Shown here: one piece after another, positions 8,727 through 15,947 of the stretch | Position numbering within the stretch: the first letter of the stretch is position 1 | Layout: every line of letters starts with the position of its first letter | Assembly (NCBI GenBank): GCA_045645805.1 | Contig: JAZRJL010000025.1 | Coordinates: 1 to 15,947 of the forward strand | Source of the DNA: SIG440 sp045645805 | GTDB lineage: Bacteria; Bacillota; Clostridia; Monoglobales; Monoglobaceae | DNA: 15,947 bases | Direction: 5' to 3' | Translations under genes and position numbers: made by a program | The notes under the pieces: model-generated | Told to the model about the DNA's origin: nothing | The model's database searches: none | The model's input: the letters and a program-made list of their open reading frames with translations, nothing else

Positions 8727-11377
8727 GCTTTAACTATCCGGGTAAAGGGTCAGCCACACTTAAAAATATCAGCCTTGATATTGCCGACGGTGAATTTGTG
8801 ACCCTGTGCGGCAAGTCCGGATGCGGAAAAACCACTCTTTTACGGCTTCTTAAAACCTCACTTTCACCTTATGGCGAGGTTTCGGGGAATATTTTGTTTA
8901 ACGGAGTATCCCTTAGCGAGGTCGATTCAAAAGCTCAGGCGGCTGAAATCGGCTTTGTAATGCAAAGCTCCGACAACCAGATTGTGTGTGACAAGGTATG
9001 GCACGAGCTTGCCTTTGGTCTTGAAAGCCTTGGGTTTTCCACACCCGAGATACGGACAAGGGTGGCAGAGATGGCGTCATTTTTTGGTATTCAGAATTGG
9101 TTTCACAAAAAAGTGACCGAGCTTTCGGGCGGACAAAAGCAGCTGCTTAATCTTGCCTCGATAATGGTTATGCAGCCGTCTGTGCTTGTTCTGGACGAGC
9201 CTACAAGTCAGCTTGACCCAATTGCGGCGTCGGAATTTTTAAAAACCATTGAAAAAATCAACCGTGAGCTTGGCACAACGGTTATCCTCACCGAGCATCG
9301 TCTTGAAGAGGCACTTCCCATATCCGACAGGGTAATTGTTATGGACAATGGCGAAATTATTGCTCAGGGAACGCCTAAGCAGGTTGGCAAGCTTTTAAAA
9401 GATATAAAGCACGATATGTATAATGCAATGCCTACACCTATGCGGATTTACGGAGCGGTGGAAAATAGCCTTGAATGTCCCCTGACAGTTCGTGACGGCA
9501 GACGTTGGCTTGAGGATTTTTCAGCTGAAAACGAGCTGAAACCTGAGTTTATTCCTCAACAAAACGAGTCGTGGAGTATAAACGAGCCGATTATCGAGGT
9601 AAATGATGTTTGGTTCAGGTACGAAAAGGATCTGCCTGATGTTGTAAAGGGACTTAGTGTTAAGATAAACAAATGCGAGCTGTTTGCAATCCTTGGCGGA
9701 AACGGTACGGGCAAGACTACATCACTTTCGATTATGTCAGGGCTTAACACTCCGTATCGCGGCGAGGTTTTGATAAAGGGCAAAAAGATTTCAAAAATAC
9801 ATAATCTATACAACGGAATTTTGGGAGTTCTGCCACAAAACCCGCAAAGTGTATTTGTGAAAAAGACGGTGGAGCTTGACCTTTTTGAAATTTTGAATGA
9901 GCGAAAGCTGTCAAAGGAAGAAAAAGTAAAAAAGGTGAACAATATTGCGGCTTTGTGCCGTATTGATAATCTGCTTGACCAGCATCCTTACGATTTGTCG
10001 GGGGGTGAGCAGCAGCGTGCAGCTCTTGCAAAGGTGATGCTTATGGAGCCTGAAATTTTGCTTCTTGACGAGCCTACAAAGGGTATGGATGCACACTTCA
10101 AGACAGAGTTTGGCGAAATTCTTGAGGATTTAAGGGCAAATGGTGTAACGGTGGTTATGGTATCTCACGATATTGAGTTTTGTGCCGAATATGCAGACCG
10201 CTGTGCTATGGTTTTTGACGGGAATATAACAGCAATCGGCGAGCCGCGGGAGTTTTTTGCAGGCAACAGCTTTTACACAACCTCTACAAACCGAATGGCG
10301 CATACAAGGCTTTCAGGGGCAGTTCTTGCCGAGGATATAATACTTGCCTGCGGCGGTGAGGTAAAAAAGAGGGAAAGAATAAAAAGAGAGTTTGACATAA
10401 AGAAAAGTGAGGATAAGGATAACAAAACAGACAAAGGCAAAAGAAAGCTGACGCCCATTAGGTTGATTACGGGATGCGTTTTTGCGTTGCTTTTTGTGCT
10501 GACCTCATTAAGCTTTTTGGCAGATGTGGATGTTTTAAACCTGACAAGCTTCAGTATTGTGGGACTTGGGGAGTTATATGTTATTTCTATCATTGAAATT
10601 GCTGCTGCGTTTTTCTGTTTCTTTCCGCAAAGGGAGATAGGGGTTACGGTGATTCAGCACCCCAAAAGCGACCGCAAGCTGACAAAGCGGACGTTGTTTG
10701 CAATGATACTTATTCTGCTTGCAATACCCCTTACCATTTATATTGGCACATATTTTTTCGGGAGCCGCAAGTATTATTTTATAAGTCTTTTGATAATCTT
10801 AGAAACAATGCTGCCCTTTTGTATGGTGTTTGAAAGCCGAAAGCCTCAGGCGCGCGAGCTTGTGGTGATAAGTGTACTTTGTGCCATTGCGGTTTCGGGT
10901 CGTGCGGCATTCTTTATGCTGCCCCAGTTCAAGCCGGTGGTGGCGCTTGTAATTATTGCCGGGGTATGCTTTGGCGGCGAAACGGGATTTTTGGTAGGAA
11001 CAGTTACAGGCTTTGTGTCAAACTTCTTTTTTGGGCAGGGGCCATGGACACCCTGGCAGATGTTTGCCTTTGGTATAATTGGATTTTTAGCAGGCATACT
11101 CTTTAAAAAGGGTTTCTTAAGAAAAACCAAAGCTTCCCTTTGCGTATTTGGTTTTTTAACAACCTTTATTGTATATGGGGGAATAATGAATCCTGCGTCA
11201 ATAATAATGGTACAAAATAAAATAACCCTTGAAATGATTTTGTCCGCCTGCCTTGTAGGTATGCCATTTGATTTGGTGCATGGAATTTCAACGGCATTCT
11301 TTTTGTGGTTTATCAGCGAGGCGATGATTGATAAGCTGGAACGAATTAAGATTAAATATGGATTAATTGAGAGATGA
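8699..11377 (+). CDS. ECF transporter fusion protein: two ATPase domains plus S-component-like membrane domain
   Basis: An 892-residue fusion of three ECF functions. ABC domain 1 has Walker A GKSGCGKTT (38-46), Q-loop VMQSSDNQ, signature LSGGQ (142-146), Walker B LVLDEP (163-168) and a TEH switch histidine. ABC domain 2 has Walker A GGNGTGKTT (333-341), Q-loop LPQNPQ, signature LSGGEQ (433-438), Walker B LLLDEP (454-459) and a VSHD switch. Both ATP sites look catalytically intact. A very basic/acidic linker (about 555-585) leads to a membrane region. The first part (about 590-710) has about four hydrophobic segments. The last part (about 715-892) resembles ECF S-components, with ARELVVISVLCAIAV, VCFGGETGFLVGTVTGFVSNFFFGQ and GPWTPWQM (781-788), a motif I associate from memory with predicted cobalamin or corrinoid S-components. 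Together with the EcfT gene it makes a full ECF importer from two polypeptides. Substrate is inferred from the toroid/DUF4430 neighbours. It could be a different vitamin. Confidence 0.92.
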   Translation: MESFKIENLSFNYPGKGSATLKNISLDIADGEFVTLCGKSGCGKTTLLRLLKTSLSPYGEVSGNILFNGVSLSEVDSKAQAAEIGFVMQSSDNQIVCDKVWHELAFGLESLGFSTPEIRTRVAEMASFFGIQNWFHKKVTELSGGQKQLLNLASIMVMQPSVLVLDEPTSQLDPIAASEFLKTIEKINRELGTTVILTEHRLEEALPISDRVIVMDNGEIIAQGTPKQVGKLLKDIKHDMYNAMPTPMRIYGAVENSLECPLTVRDGRRWLEDFSAENELKPEFIPQQNESWSINEPIIEVNDVWFRYEKDLPDVVKGLSVKINKCELFAILGGNGTGKTTSLSIMSGLNTPYRGEVLIKGKKISKIHNLYNGILGVLPQNPQSVFVKKTVELDLFEILNERKLSKEEKVKKVNNIAALCRIDNLLDQHPYDLSGGEQQRAALAKVMLMEPEILLLDEPTKGMDAHFKTEFGEILEDLRANGVTVVMVSHDIEFCAEYADRCAMVFDGNITAIGEPREFFAGNSFYTTSTNRMAHTRLSGAVLAEDIILACGGEVKKRERIKREFDIKKSEDKDNKTDKGKRKLTPIRLITGCVFALLFVLTSLSFLADVDVLNLTSFSIVGLGELYVISIIEIAAAFFCFFPQREIGVTVIQHPKSDRKLTKRTLFAMILILLAIPLTIYIGTYFFGSRKYYFISLLIILETMLPFCMVFESRKPQARELVVISVLCAIAVSGRAAFFMLPQFKPVVALVIIAGVCFGGETGFLVGTVTGFVSNFFFGQGPWTPWQMFAFGIIGFLAGILFKKGFLRKTKASLCVFGFLTTFIVYGGIMNPASIIMVQNKITLEMILSACLVGMPFDLVHGISTAFFLWFISEAMIDKLERIKIKYGLIER

Positions 11378-11420
11378 AAATTTTTCTTGCGGGGCGATGT
11401 TTACCTGAATTTCAATTGTA

Positions 11421-11444
11421 GGGGTCGGCGTCCTCGCCGACCCG
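11421..11444. repeat. GC-rich perfect palindrome, REP/MITE-like intergenic element
   Basis: GGGTCGGCG (11422-11430) and CGCCGACCC (11435-11443) form a perfect 9-bp stem with a TCCT loop. The element is flanked by TTGTAG on the left and GTTG on the right. It is far more GC-rich than the AT-rich sequence around it. GTAGGGG...CCCCG-type palindromes recur in intergenic regions of many gut Clostridia, as I recall. It has no T-run, so it is not a standard terminator by itself. The repeat nature cannot be proved from one copy. Confidence 0.5.
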
Positions 11445-11457
11445 TTGTTAAAAAATA

Positions 11458-11486
11458 AAAAGGTGTTGCACATGGCAACACCTTTT
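11458..11486 (-). terminator. Bidirectional rho-independent terminator between convergent genes
   Basis: AAAAGGTGTTGC (11458-11469) and GCAACACCTTTT (11475-11486) form a perfect 12-bp stem with a 5-nt loop. Read on the minus strand, the stem is followed by a T-rich tract (complement of 11450-11457), directly downstream of the symporter stop codon at 11504. Read on the plus strand, TTTTGCGTTTTT follows the stem, so it can also end transcripts of the ECF operon. Confidence 0.85.
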
Positions 11487-11503
11487 GCGTTTTTAAAAGC
11501 AAA

Positions 11504-12973
11504 TTATTCAACGGGATTCTTTGCTTCTTCAAACAAAGCACAAACCTCGTCGGATGGCTTCTTTGTAAGAAGTGAAACAACAACAGCTGCAACAAGACCT
11601 GCAATAAAGCCGGGAACGATTTCGTAAATTCCGGTAGAGCCTGCAAGCCTATAAAGCCAGATTGCGTCAACGACAAAGCCAACTGAAATTCCGGCAACTG
11701 CACCTGAGTATGTAAGACGCTTCCAGTAAAGGGCAAGGAGAATAACAGGAGCAAAGGATGAACCAAAGCCTGCCCATGCATTTGAAACGAGAGCCATAAT
11801 ACCGCCGCTGTTGGGGTTGTTTGCAATAAAGAATGCCACGATGGCAATAAATATAACCACAACTCTGCCTGCCCACAGCATCTCCTTGTTTGATGCTTCT
11901 TTTCGGAATACGGGCTTGTAAACATCCGATGCAAAAGCCGAGGAGGATGCGAGGAGCTGTGAATCTGCCGTGCTCATTGATGCTGCAAGGATTGCAGAAA
12001 GCAGAATTCCGCCGATGAATGCAGGGAATACTGTTCGTACCATATTGATAAATACAAGGTCGCCGCTTTTGCCACCGTCAATGCCGTATTTAAGACCAAC
12101 AATACCAACGATGGTTGCCATTGTAAGGATTATACCTGTCCAGACCGAACCGATAATTTGTGACTTCTTCATTTCCCTTTCGGACTTGATTGATATATAT
12201 CGTACAACAATGTGGGGCATACCAAAGTAACCAAGACCCCAGCCAAGACCTGAGATTATATCAGAGATACTCTTCCAGTCAGCCTTGCCTGTTGAAAGAA
12301 CATTATAGAAGTTTTCGGGTGCAACAAATTCGGGAGCATTGATGGTGAAAACTGCGATAATGGGTGCGAGCATAAGTGCGCCAAGCATCAAAAGACCCTG
12401 GAAAAAGTCTGTCCAACAAACTGCATTAAATCCGCCCAGGAAGGTGTAAACAACAATTACGCAGGTTGCAATAATCATTGCAAGACCCTTGTCCATACCA
12501 ACTACCGTGTTGAAAAGTGTACCGCAGGCATCAATGCTTGATGCTGAATATACGCAGTAAACAATCACAAAAACAATAGCTGAAACAATTTGAAGTGCCT
12601 TGTTTTTGCTTAAAAATCTGTTTGTCAAAAACTGCGGAATGGTGATTGAATCGTTTGCACGGATTGAATAGCGTCTAAGTCTTGGTGCAACAAAAATCCA
12701 TGAGGTTACTGTACCAATAAAAAGTCCAACTGAAATCCATACCTGACCCATACCGTAAAGGTAAAAGGCACCGGGAAGACCCATAAGCACCCAGGCACTC
12801 ATATCCGAAGCACCTGCGCTGAGGGCAGCAACCCAACCGTTCATATTTCTGCCTCCAAGGAAGTAATCCTTTTCACCGCCATTGCTGTTTCTTCCTTTAA
12901 AGAAGAAATAAACACCTACCCCAACAACAAGGGCAAGATAGAGAACCATAGCAACAAGTTCCCAAATGTTCAT
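11504..12973 (-). CDS. putP: Sodium/proline symporter (SSS family)
   Basis: A 489-residue symporter, close to the roughly 500 residues usual for PutP, with many hydrophobic segments over its whole length. It imports L-proline with Na+ across the cytoplasmic membrane for nutrition, fermentation or osmotic balance. Family signatures are DYFLGGRNMNGWVAALSAGASDMSAW, seen in two parts: DYFLGGR (36-42) and ASDMSAW (55-61). D57 and S59 correspond to the Na+/proline-site Asp55 and Ser57 of E. coli PutP. LGYFGMPHIVVR and MSTADSQLLASSSA (equivalent of the Ser340/Thr341 region) are also present. The start ATG (complement of 12971-12973) is chosen because AAAAGGAT lies 8 nt upstream and membrane helix 1 begins here. 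An upstream in-frame ATG at 13057 would put the start at the promoter. It is transcribed divergently from a LysR-type regulator. Other SSS substrates cannot be fully excluded, but the PutP match is strong. Confidence 0.92.
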   Translation of the reverse strand: MNIWELVAMVLYLALVVGVGVYFFFKGRNSNGGEKDYFLGGRNMNGWVAALSAGASDMSAWVLMGLPGAFYLYGMGQVWISVGLFIGTVTSWIFVAPRLRRYSIRANDSITIPQFLTNRFLSKNKALQIVSAIVFVIVYCVYSASSIDACGTLFNTVVGMDKGLAMIIATCVIVVYTFLGGFNAVCWTDFFQGLLMLGALMLAPIIAVFTINAPEFVAPENFYNVLSTGKADWKSISDIISGLGWGLGYFGMPHIVVRYISIKSEREMKKSQIIGSVWTGIILTMATIVGIVGLKYGIDGGKSGDLVFINMVRTVFPAFIGGILLSAILAASMSTADSQLLASSSAFASDVYKPVFRKEASNKEMLWAGRVVVIFIAIVAFFIANNPNSGGIMALVSNAWAGFGSSFAPVILLALYWKRLTYSGAVAGISVGFVVDAIWLYRLAGSTGIYEIVPGFIAGLVAAVVVSLLTKKPSDEVCALFEEAKNPVE

Positions 12974-12981
12974 AAAAACAC

Positions 12982-12989
12982 ATCCTTTT
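12982..12989 (-). promoter_or_regulatory. Ribosome binding site of putP
   Basis: On the minus strand AAAAGGAT lies 8 nt upstream of the ATG at 12973. This decides the start in favour of MNIWEL over a longer N-terminal extension of 28 residues. Confidence 0.75.
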
Positions 12990-13028
12990 ATATAAGATTT
13001 TCTAATGATAAACACCGAAAGTTCTTTC

Positions 13029-13057
13029 ATTTTACAAAAGTTAGCAAAAAAAGTCAA
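13029..13057 (-). promoter_or_regulatory. Sigma-A type promoter of putP
   Basis: On the minus strand TTGACT (-35, 13057-13052) is separated by 17 nt from TAAAAT (-10, 13034-13029). The predicted transcript starts near 13022 and has a leader of about 49 nt. A CTTT-N9-AAAG inverted repeat (13024-13040) covers the -10 box and could be a protein site. Confidence 0.65.
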
Positions 13058-13074
13058 GGAAAAATATGATTATT

Positions 13075-13096
13075 TTTAGTGATTTACTTGACTAAA
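13075..13096. promoter_or_regulatory. Candidate dyad operator in the putP/lysR divergent region
   Basis: TTTAGT (13075-13080), 10 nt, then ACTAAA (13091-13096) form a perfect 6-bp inverted repeat that covers the -35 box of the regulator gene. It lies about 18 bp upstream of the putP -35 box. This is where LysR-type proteins commonly bind to repress their own gene and activate the divergent one. The half-site spacing is close to, but not exactly, the usual T-N11-A box. Confidence 0.4.
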
Positions 13097-13116
13097 GCGT
13101 GAAAAAACAATATAAT
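13088..13116 (+). promoter_or_regulatory. Sigma-A type promoter of the lysR-copA unit
   Basis: TTGACT (13088-13093), a 17-nt spacer and a perfect TATAAT (13111-13116) form a near-consensus promoter. Transcription should begin near 13123, leaving a leader of about 25 nt with AAAGG ahead of the ATG at 13148. Confidence 0.8.
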
Positions 13117-13147
13117 ATAAGAAAAACTGATACAAAGGCTAATAAAA

Positions 13148-14014
13148 ATGAAGATTAAAAAGTATGAGGCATTTATTTATGCCTGCGAATGTAAATCAAT
13201 ATCGGATGCTGCAAAAAAGTTTGGCAACAGCCAGTCAAGTGTAACACAGCTGATTGGCTCACTTGAAAAGGACCTTGGTTTTCGGCTTCTTGTAAGGAAC
13301 AAGGGCGGGGTAAGGCTTACCCATGAGGGCAGGCTTGTTTACAATGCAATTAAAAAGGTTGTTGAGGACAACGAGCGTGTCCGTGAGCTTGCAGCGGAGA
13401 TAAATCGCTATGGTGAAAACACCGTAAGGGTAGGAGCTTTCAAAAGTATTGCGGTCAACTGGCTTCCTCAGCTTATGAAGGAGTTTGGCGAAATCTGTCC
13501 TGATGTCAACTTTGTTATTTTTGACGGACATTATTCGGAAATAGAGGATAAGCTCAGGAGCGGTGAGGTGGACATAGGCTTTGTTTCAATGCCCTTTGAG
13601 GGCTGTGAATGCCGTGAGCTTTTAAAGGACGAGCTTTTAGCGGTTTTGCCAAAGAATCACAGTCTTGCGGATTGCGAATATGTTTCGGCAAAGCAGTTTG
13701 GCAAGGAGGATGTTGTCAGCCTTGTTGACAGTACCGACCGTGACGCAAAGCTTTATTTGCAGGAAAACGGCGTAAAACCTGACAAAAAGTTTAAAACGGC
13801 AGACGATTATGCAATGCTTTCGATGGTTGAAAATGAGCTTGGGATTTGCATTGCTCATGAGCTTGTAATGAAAAATGATAATCATAACGTGGTTACAAAG
13901 CACCTTTCGCCACGGGCGTTCCGTCGTGTTGGTCTTGCTGTGCCCGATATCGGGCACAAGTCGGAAACTGTACGTCGGTTTGCGGATTTTGTTATTGAAT
14001 GGACTAAGAGGTGA
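13148..14014 (+). CDS. LysR-type transcriptional regulator
   Basis: A 288-residue protein of normal LysR-family length. Residues 1-60 are the winged helix-turn-helix, with AFIYACECKSISDAAKKFGNSQSSVTQLIGSLEKDLG as the recognisable core (seen in pieces SISDAAKKFGNSQSSVTQ and LEKDLGFRLLVR). A linker helix follows. The effector-binding domain starts around residue 92 (NTVRVGAFKSIAVNWLPQLM) and includes the typical GEVDIGFVSMP strand and a SMVENELGICIAHEL helix. It binds DNA as a multimer and responds to an unknown small molecule. It is divergent from putP with overlapping control DNA, so control of putP is the first guess. The copper ATPase gene starts 5 nt after its stop codon, so both are on one transcript. 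Whether the effector is proline-related or metal-related cannot be told. The start is supported by AAAGG 9 nt upstream. Confidence 0.92.
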   Translation: MKIKKYEAFIYACECKSISDAAKKFGNSQSSVTQLIGSLEKDLGFRLLVRNKGGVRLTHEGRLVYNAIKKVVEDNERVRELAAEINRYGENTVRVGAFKSIAVNWLPQLMKEFGEICPDVNFVIFDGHYSEIEDKLRSGEVDIGFVSMPFEGCECRELLKDELLAVLPKNHSLADCEYVSAKQFGKEDVVSLVDSTDRDAKLYLQENGVKPDKKFKTADDYAMLSMVENELGICIAHELVMKNDNHNVVTKHLSPRAFRRVGLAVPDIGHKSETVRRFADFVIEWTKR

Positions 14015-14019
14015 TATAT

Positions 14020-15947
14020 ATGAAAAGGTATGAGGTTACCGGTATGAGCTGTGCTGCCTGCAGTGCCAGAGTTGAAAAGGCAGTGGGATGCGTTGAGGGT
14101 GTTGAAAGCTGCAGCGTAAATCTACTTACAAATTCAATGAATGTTGAAGGGACAGCAACAGATGAAGCCATAGCTGCGGCAGTTGAGGCGGCAGGCTATG
14201 GAATAAAGAGAGCGGAAAATTCTGAAAAAAGCAAAAGCCCTTCAAAAGATTATGAAGCAGCGGGACTTTTAACAAGGCTGATTGCGTCTGTGGGGTTTTT
14301 GGCTGTCCTTATGTACTTTTCCATGGGGCACAGCATGTGGGGATTCCCTCTGCCAAAGTCTTTAAGCGAAAATTTTATGGCACAGGGAATTTTGCAGCTT
14401 GTACTGACCGTTGTTGTAATGGTAATAAATCAGAGGTTTTTTATAAACGGCTTTAAGGCACTGATTCACGGCTCGCCCAATATGGACACCCTTGTTGCCC
14501 TTGGCTCGGGTGCGGCGTTCCTTTATAGTCTTTATGCACTTTTGGCAATGTCCTCGCAGCTTGTTTCGGGGAATATCCATCATGCAGCACATTATATTCA
14601 TGAATTTTACTTTGAGTCGGCGGCAATGATTGTGACACTTATCACCGTGGGCAAGCTTCTTGAAGCCCGTGCAAAGGGCAAGACGACTGATGCACTTAAA
14701 GGTCTTATGGACCTTGCACCAAAAACCGCAACTGTCATCCGAAACGGAAAAGAGGTTACCGTTTTGGCAGACAGCCTGTCTGTGGGCGAAATTTTTGTTG
14801 TACGCCCGGGCGAAAGCATCCCTGCCGACGGGATTGTGATTGAAGGGTCCAGCTCGGTTGACGAATCGGCACTTACGGGGGAAAGTATCCCTGTTGACAA
14901 ATTGATGGGTGACAGTGTTGTTGCCGCAACCATAAATAAGCTTGGTTTTATAAAATGCAAGGTAACCAAAACTTTTGAGGACAACACCCTTTCACAAATA
15001 ATAAAGCTGGTAAATGACACAGCGTCTTCAAAGGCTCCTGTTGCAAAGGCAGCAGACAGGGTTTCGGGGATTTTTGTCCCTGTGGTACTTGGAATTTCGG
15101 TAATTACCTTTGTTATATGGTTGCTTCTTGGCAAGGAACTTGGCTTTGCTGTGGCAAGGGGAATTTCTGTTTTGGTAATCAGCTGCCCCTGTGCCTTGGG
15201 TCTTGCAACCCCTGTTGCCATTATGGTAGGCAGCGGTGTGGGTGCAAAAAACGGAATACTTTTCAAAACGGCAACCGCTCTTGAAGAGGTTGGCAAAACC
15301 AAAGTTGTGGTTCTTGACAAAACGGGGACTGTGACGGCAGGGTTACCTGATGTAACCGATATAATTCCCTTTGGTGAATGTGCTAAAGCTGAACTTTTGC
15401 AGATTGCGGCATCAATGGAGAAAAAGAGCGAGCATCCCCTTGCAAAGGCGGTTGTAAGATATGCACAGCAGGAGAATACAGAGCTTTTTGAAGCAGAGGA
15501 ATTTGAGGCAGCATCAGGAAGCGGCATAAAGGTAATATTAAATGGCAAAAAATACATTGGCGGCAAGCTTGAATTTGTAAGTGAATATGCAGATGTCCCC
15601 GAAAGTGCAGGTGTGGCAGCAGAAAAGTTGGCGGACGAGGGTAATACGCCGTTGTTCTTTGCCGAAGAGAATGGGTTTTTGGGGATTGTTGCTGTTGCTG
15701 ATGTTATCAAGGCTGACAGTAGCGAGGCGGTGGAGGAACTGAAAAGCCTTGGTATCCGTACGGTTATGCTGACGGGAGACAATGAAAGAACTGCAAAAGC
15801 AATAGCAAGTCTTGCAGGAATAGACGAGGTTGTGGCAGGAGTTCTTCCTGACGGCAAGGCTGAAAAGGTTAAAGAGCTTATGAAGACGGGCAAGGTGACA
15901 ATGGTAGGTGACGGAATAAATGATGCACCAAGCCTTGTTGCGGCAAA
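14020..15947 (+). CDS. copA: P1B-type copper-transporting ATPase, 3'-truncated by window edge
   Basis: At least 642 residues are visible and the frame is open to the window edge. An N-terminal heavy-metal-associated domain has the GMSCAAC metal site (C11, C14). Membrane helices follow from about residue 84. The actuator motif TGES is at 286-289, the transport-site CPC at 389-391, the phosphorylation motif DKTGT at 433-437 (D433), the nucleotide-site SEHPLAKA at 470-477 and the hinge GDGINDAP at 630-637. This order is diagnostic of CopA-like P1B ATPases, which export Cu+ from the cytoplasm. The last helices that fix Cu+ versus other metals (TM7 YN, TM8 MxxS) are just beyond the edge. The ribosome binding site AGAGGTGAT overlaps the stop codon of the LysR gene, indicating co-transcription. 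No copper-repressor site was recognised upstream. Confidence 0.95.
   Translation, partial: MKRYEVTGMSCAACSARVEKAVGCVEGVESCSVNLLTNSMNVEGTATDEAIAAAVEAAGYGIKRAENSEKSKSPSKDYEAAGLLTRLIASVGFLAVLMYFSMGHSMWGFPLPKSLSENFMAQGILQLVLTVVVMVINQRFFINGFKALIHGSPNMDTLVALGSGAAFLYSLYALLAMSSQLVSGNIHHAAHYIHEFYFESAAMIVTLITVGKLLEARAKGKTTDALKGLMDLAPKTATVIRNGKEVTVLADSLSVGEIFVVRPGESIPADGIVIEGSSSVDESALTGESIPVDKLMGDSVVAATINKLGFIKCKVTKTFEDNTLSQIIKLVNDTASSKAPVAKAADRVSGIFVPVVLGISVITFVIWLLLGKELGFAVARGISVLVISCPCALGLATPVAIMVGSGVGAKNGILFKTATALEEVGKTKVVVLDKTGTVTAGLPDVTDIIPFGECAKAELLQIAASMEKKSEHPLAKAVVRYAQQENTELFEAEEFEAASGSGIKVILNGKKYIGGKLEFVSEYADVPESAGVAAEKLADEGNTPLFFAEENGFLGIVAVADVIKADSSEAVEELKSLGIRTVMLTGDNERTAKAIASLAGIDEVVAGVLPDGKAEKVKELMKTGKVTMVGDGINDAPSLVAA

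Noticed and set aside
11421..11486. CRISPR repeat or attachment site made of the two neighbouring palindromes
   Set aside because: The two stems are unrelated in sequence, there is no repeated spacing, and there are no cas, integrase or transposase genes nearby.
11401..11934. 177-codon minus-strand open frame at the 3' end of putP
   Set aside because: It is in another frame of the same strand as putP, runs through the terminator and palindrome, and shows no domain.
12974..13057. N-terminal extension of the sodium/proline symporter to the ATG at 13057
   Set aside because: It would begin at the -35 box of the putP promoter and lacks a Shine-Dalgarno. The ATG at 12973 has one and matches the PutP N terminus.
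14607..15893. 428-codon open frame on the minus strand
   Set aside because: It lies antisense to copA, whose plus-strand frame contains all P-type ATPase motifs. The composition (Ser/Thr/Pro-rich, no motifs) is typical of a shadow frame.

Overview
The window reads as chromosomal DNA from an anaerobic, S-layer-bearing member of the Clostridia (Firmicutes), possibly a gut or rumen lineage. This is inferred from moderate-to-low G+C, AGGAGG-type ribosome binding sites, SLH wall-anchoring domains, ECF-type vitamin transport and consensus sigma-A promoters. I cannot name a species.

Positions 1-11377 (+ strand) form one tightly packed operon whose promoter lies upstream of the window. In order it encodes: the 3' part of a very large beta-rich surface protein; a secreted protein with three N-terminal SLH domains and a C-terminal DUF4430 (transcobalamin C-terminal-like) domain; a secreted alpha/alpha-toroid (prenyltransferase/squalene-cyclase-like repeat) protein with three C-terminal SLH domains; a membrane-tethered DUF4430 protein; an EcfT transmembrane protein; and one 892-residue polypeptide that fuses two ECF ATPases to a multi-spanning S-component-like membrane domain. 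Gaps are 61, 13, 9, 1 and -28 nt. The alpha/alpha toroid plus DUF4430-type beta domain is the two-domain plan of animal intrinsic factor and transcobalamin. The operon therefore looks like a surface-displayed capture relay, split over several polypeptides, that feeds an ECF importer. Cobalamin or another corrinoid is the most attractive substrate, but this is inference. No riboswitch is inside the window to confirm it.

Positions 11378-11503 form a short convergent intergenic region with a strong GC-rich palindrome of REP/MITE type and a bidirectional rho-independent terminator. On the minus strand follows a sodium/proline symporter (putP, 12973-11504). A divergent promoter region (12974-13147) has two well-formed sigma-A promoters and a candidate dyad operator. 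A LysR-type regulator (13148-14014) is followed after 5 nt by a CopA-type P1B copper ATPase that starts at 14020 and runs off the right edge.

The window thus has two units: a complete-looking envelope-to-membrane nutrient uptake system on the left, and a proline-uptake / LysR / copper-export cluster on the right. No rRNA, tRNA, CRISPR array, IS element or phage gene was seen.
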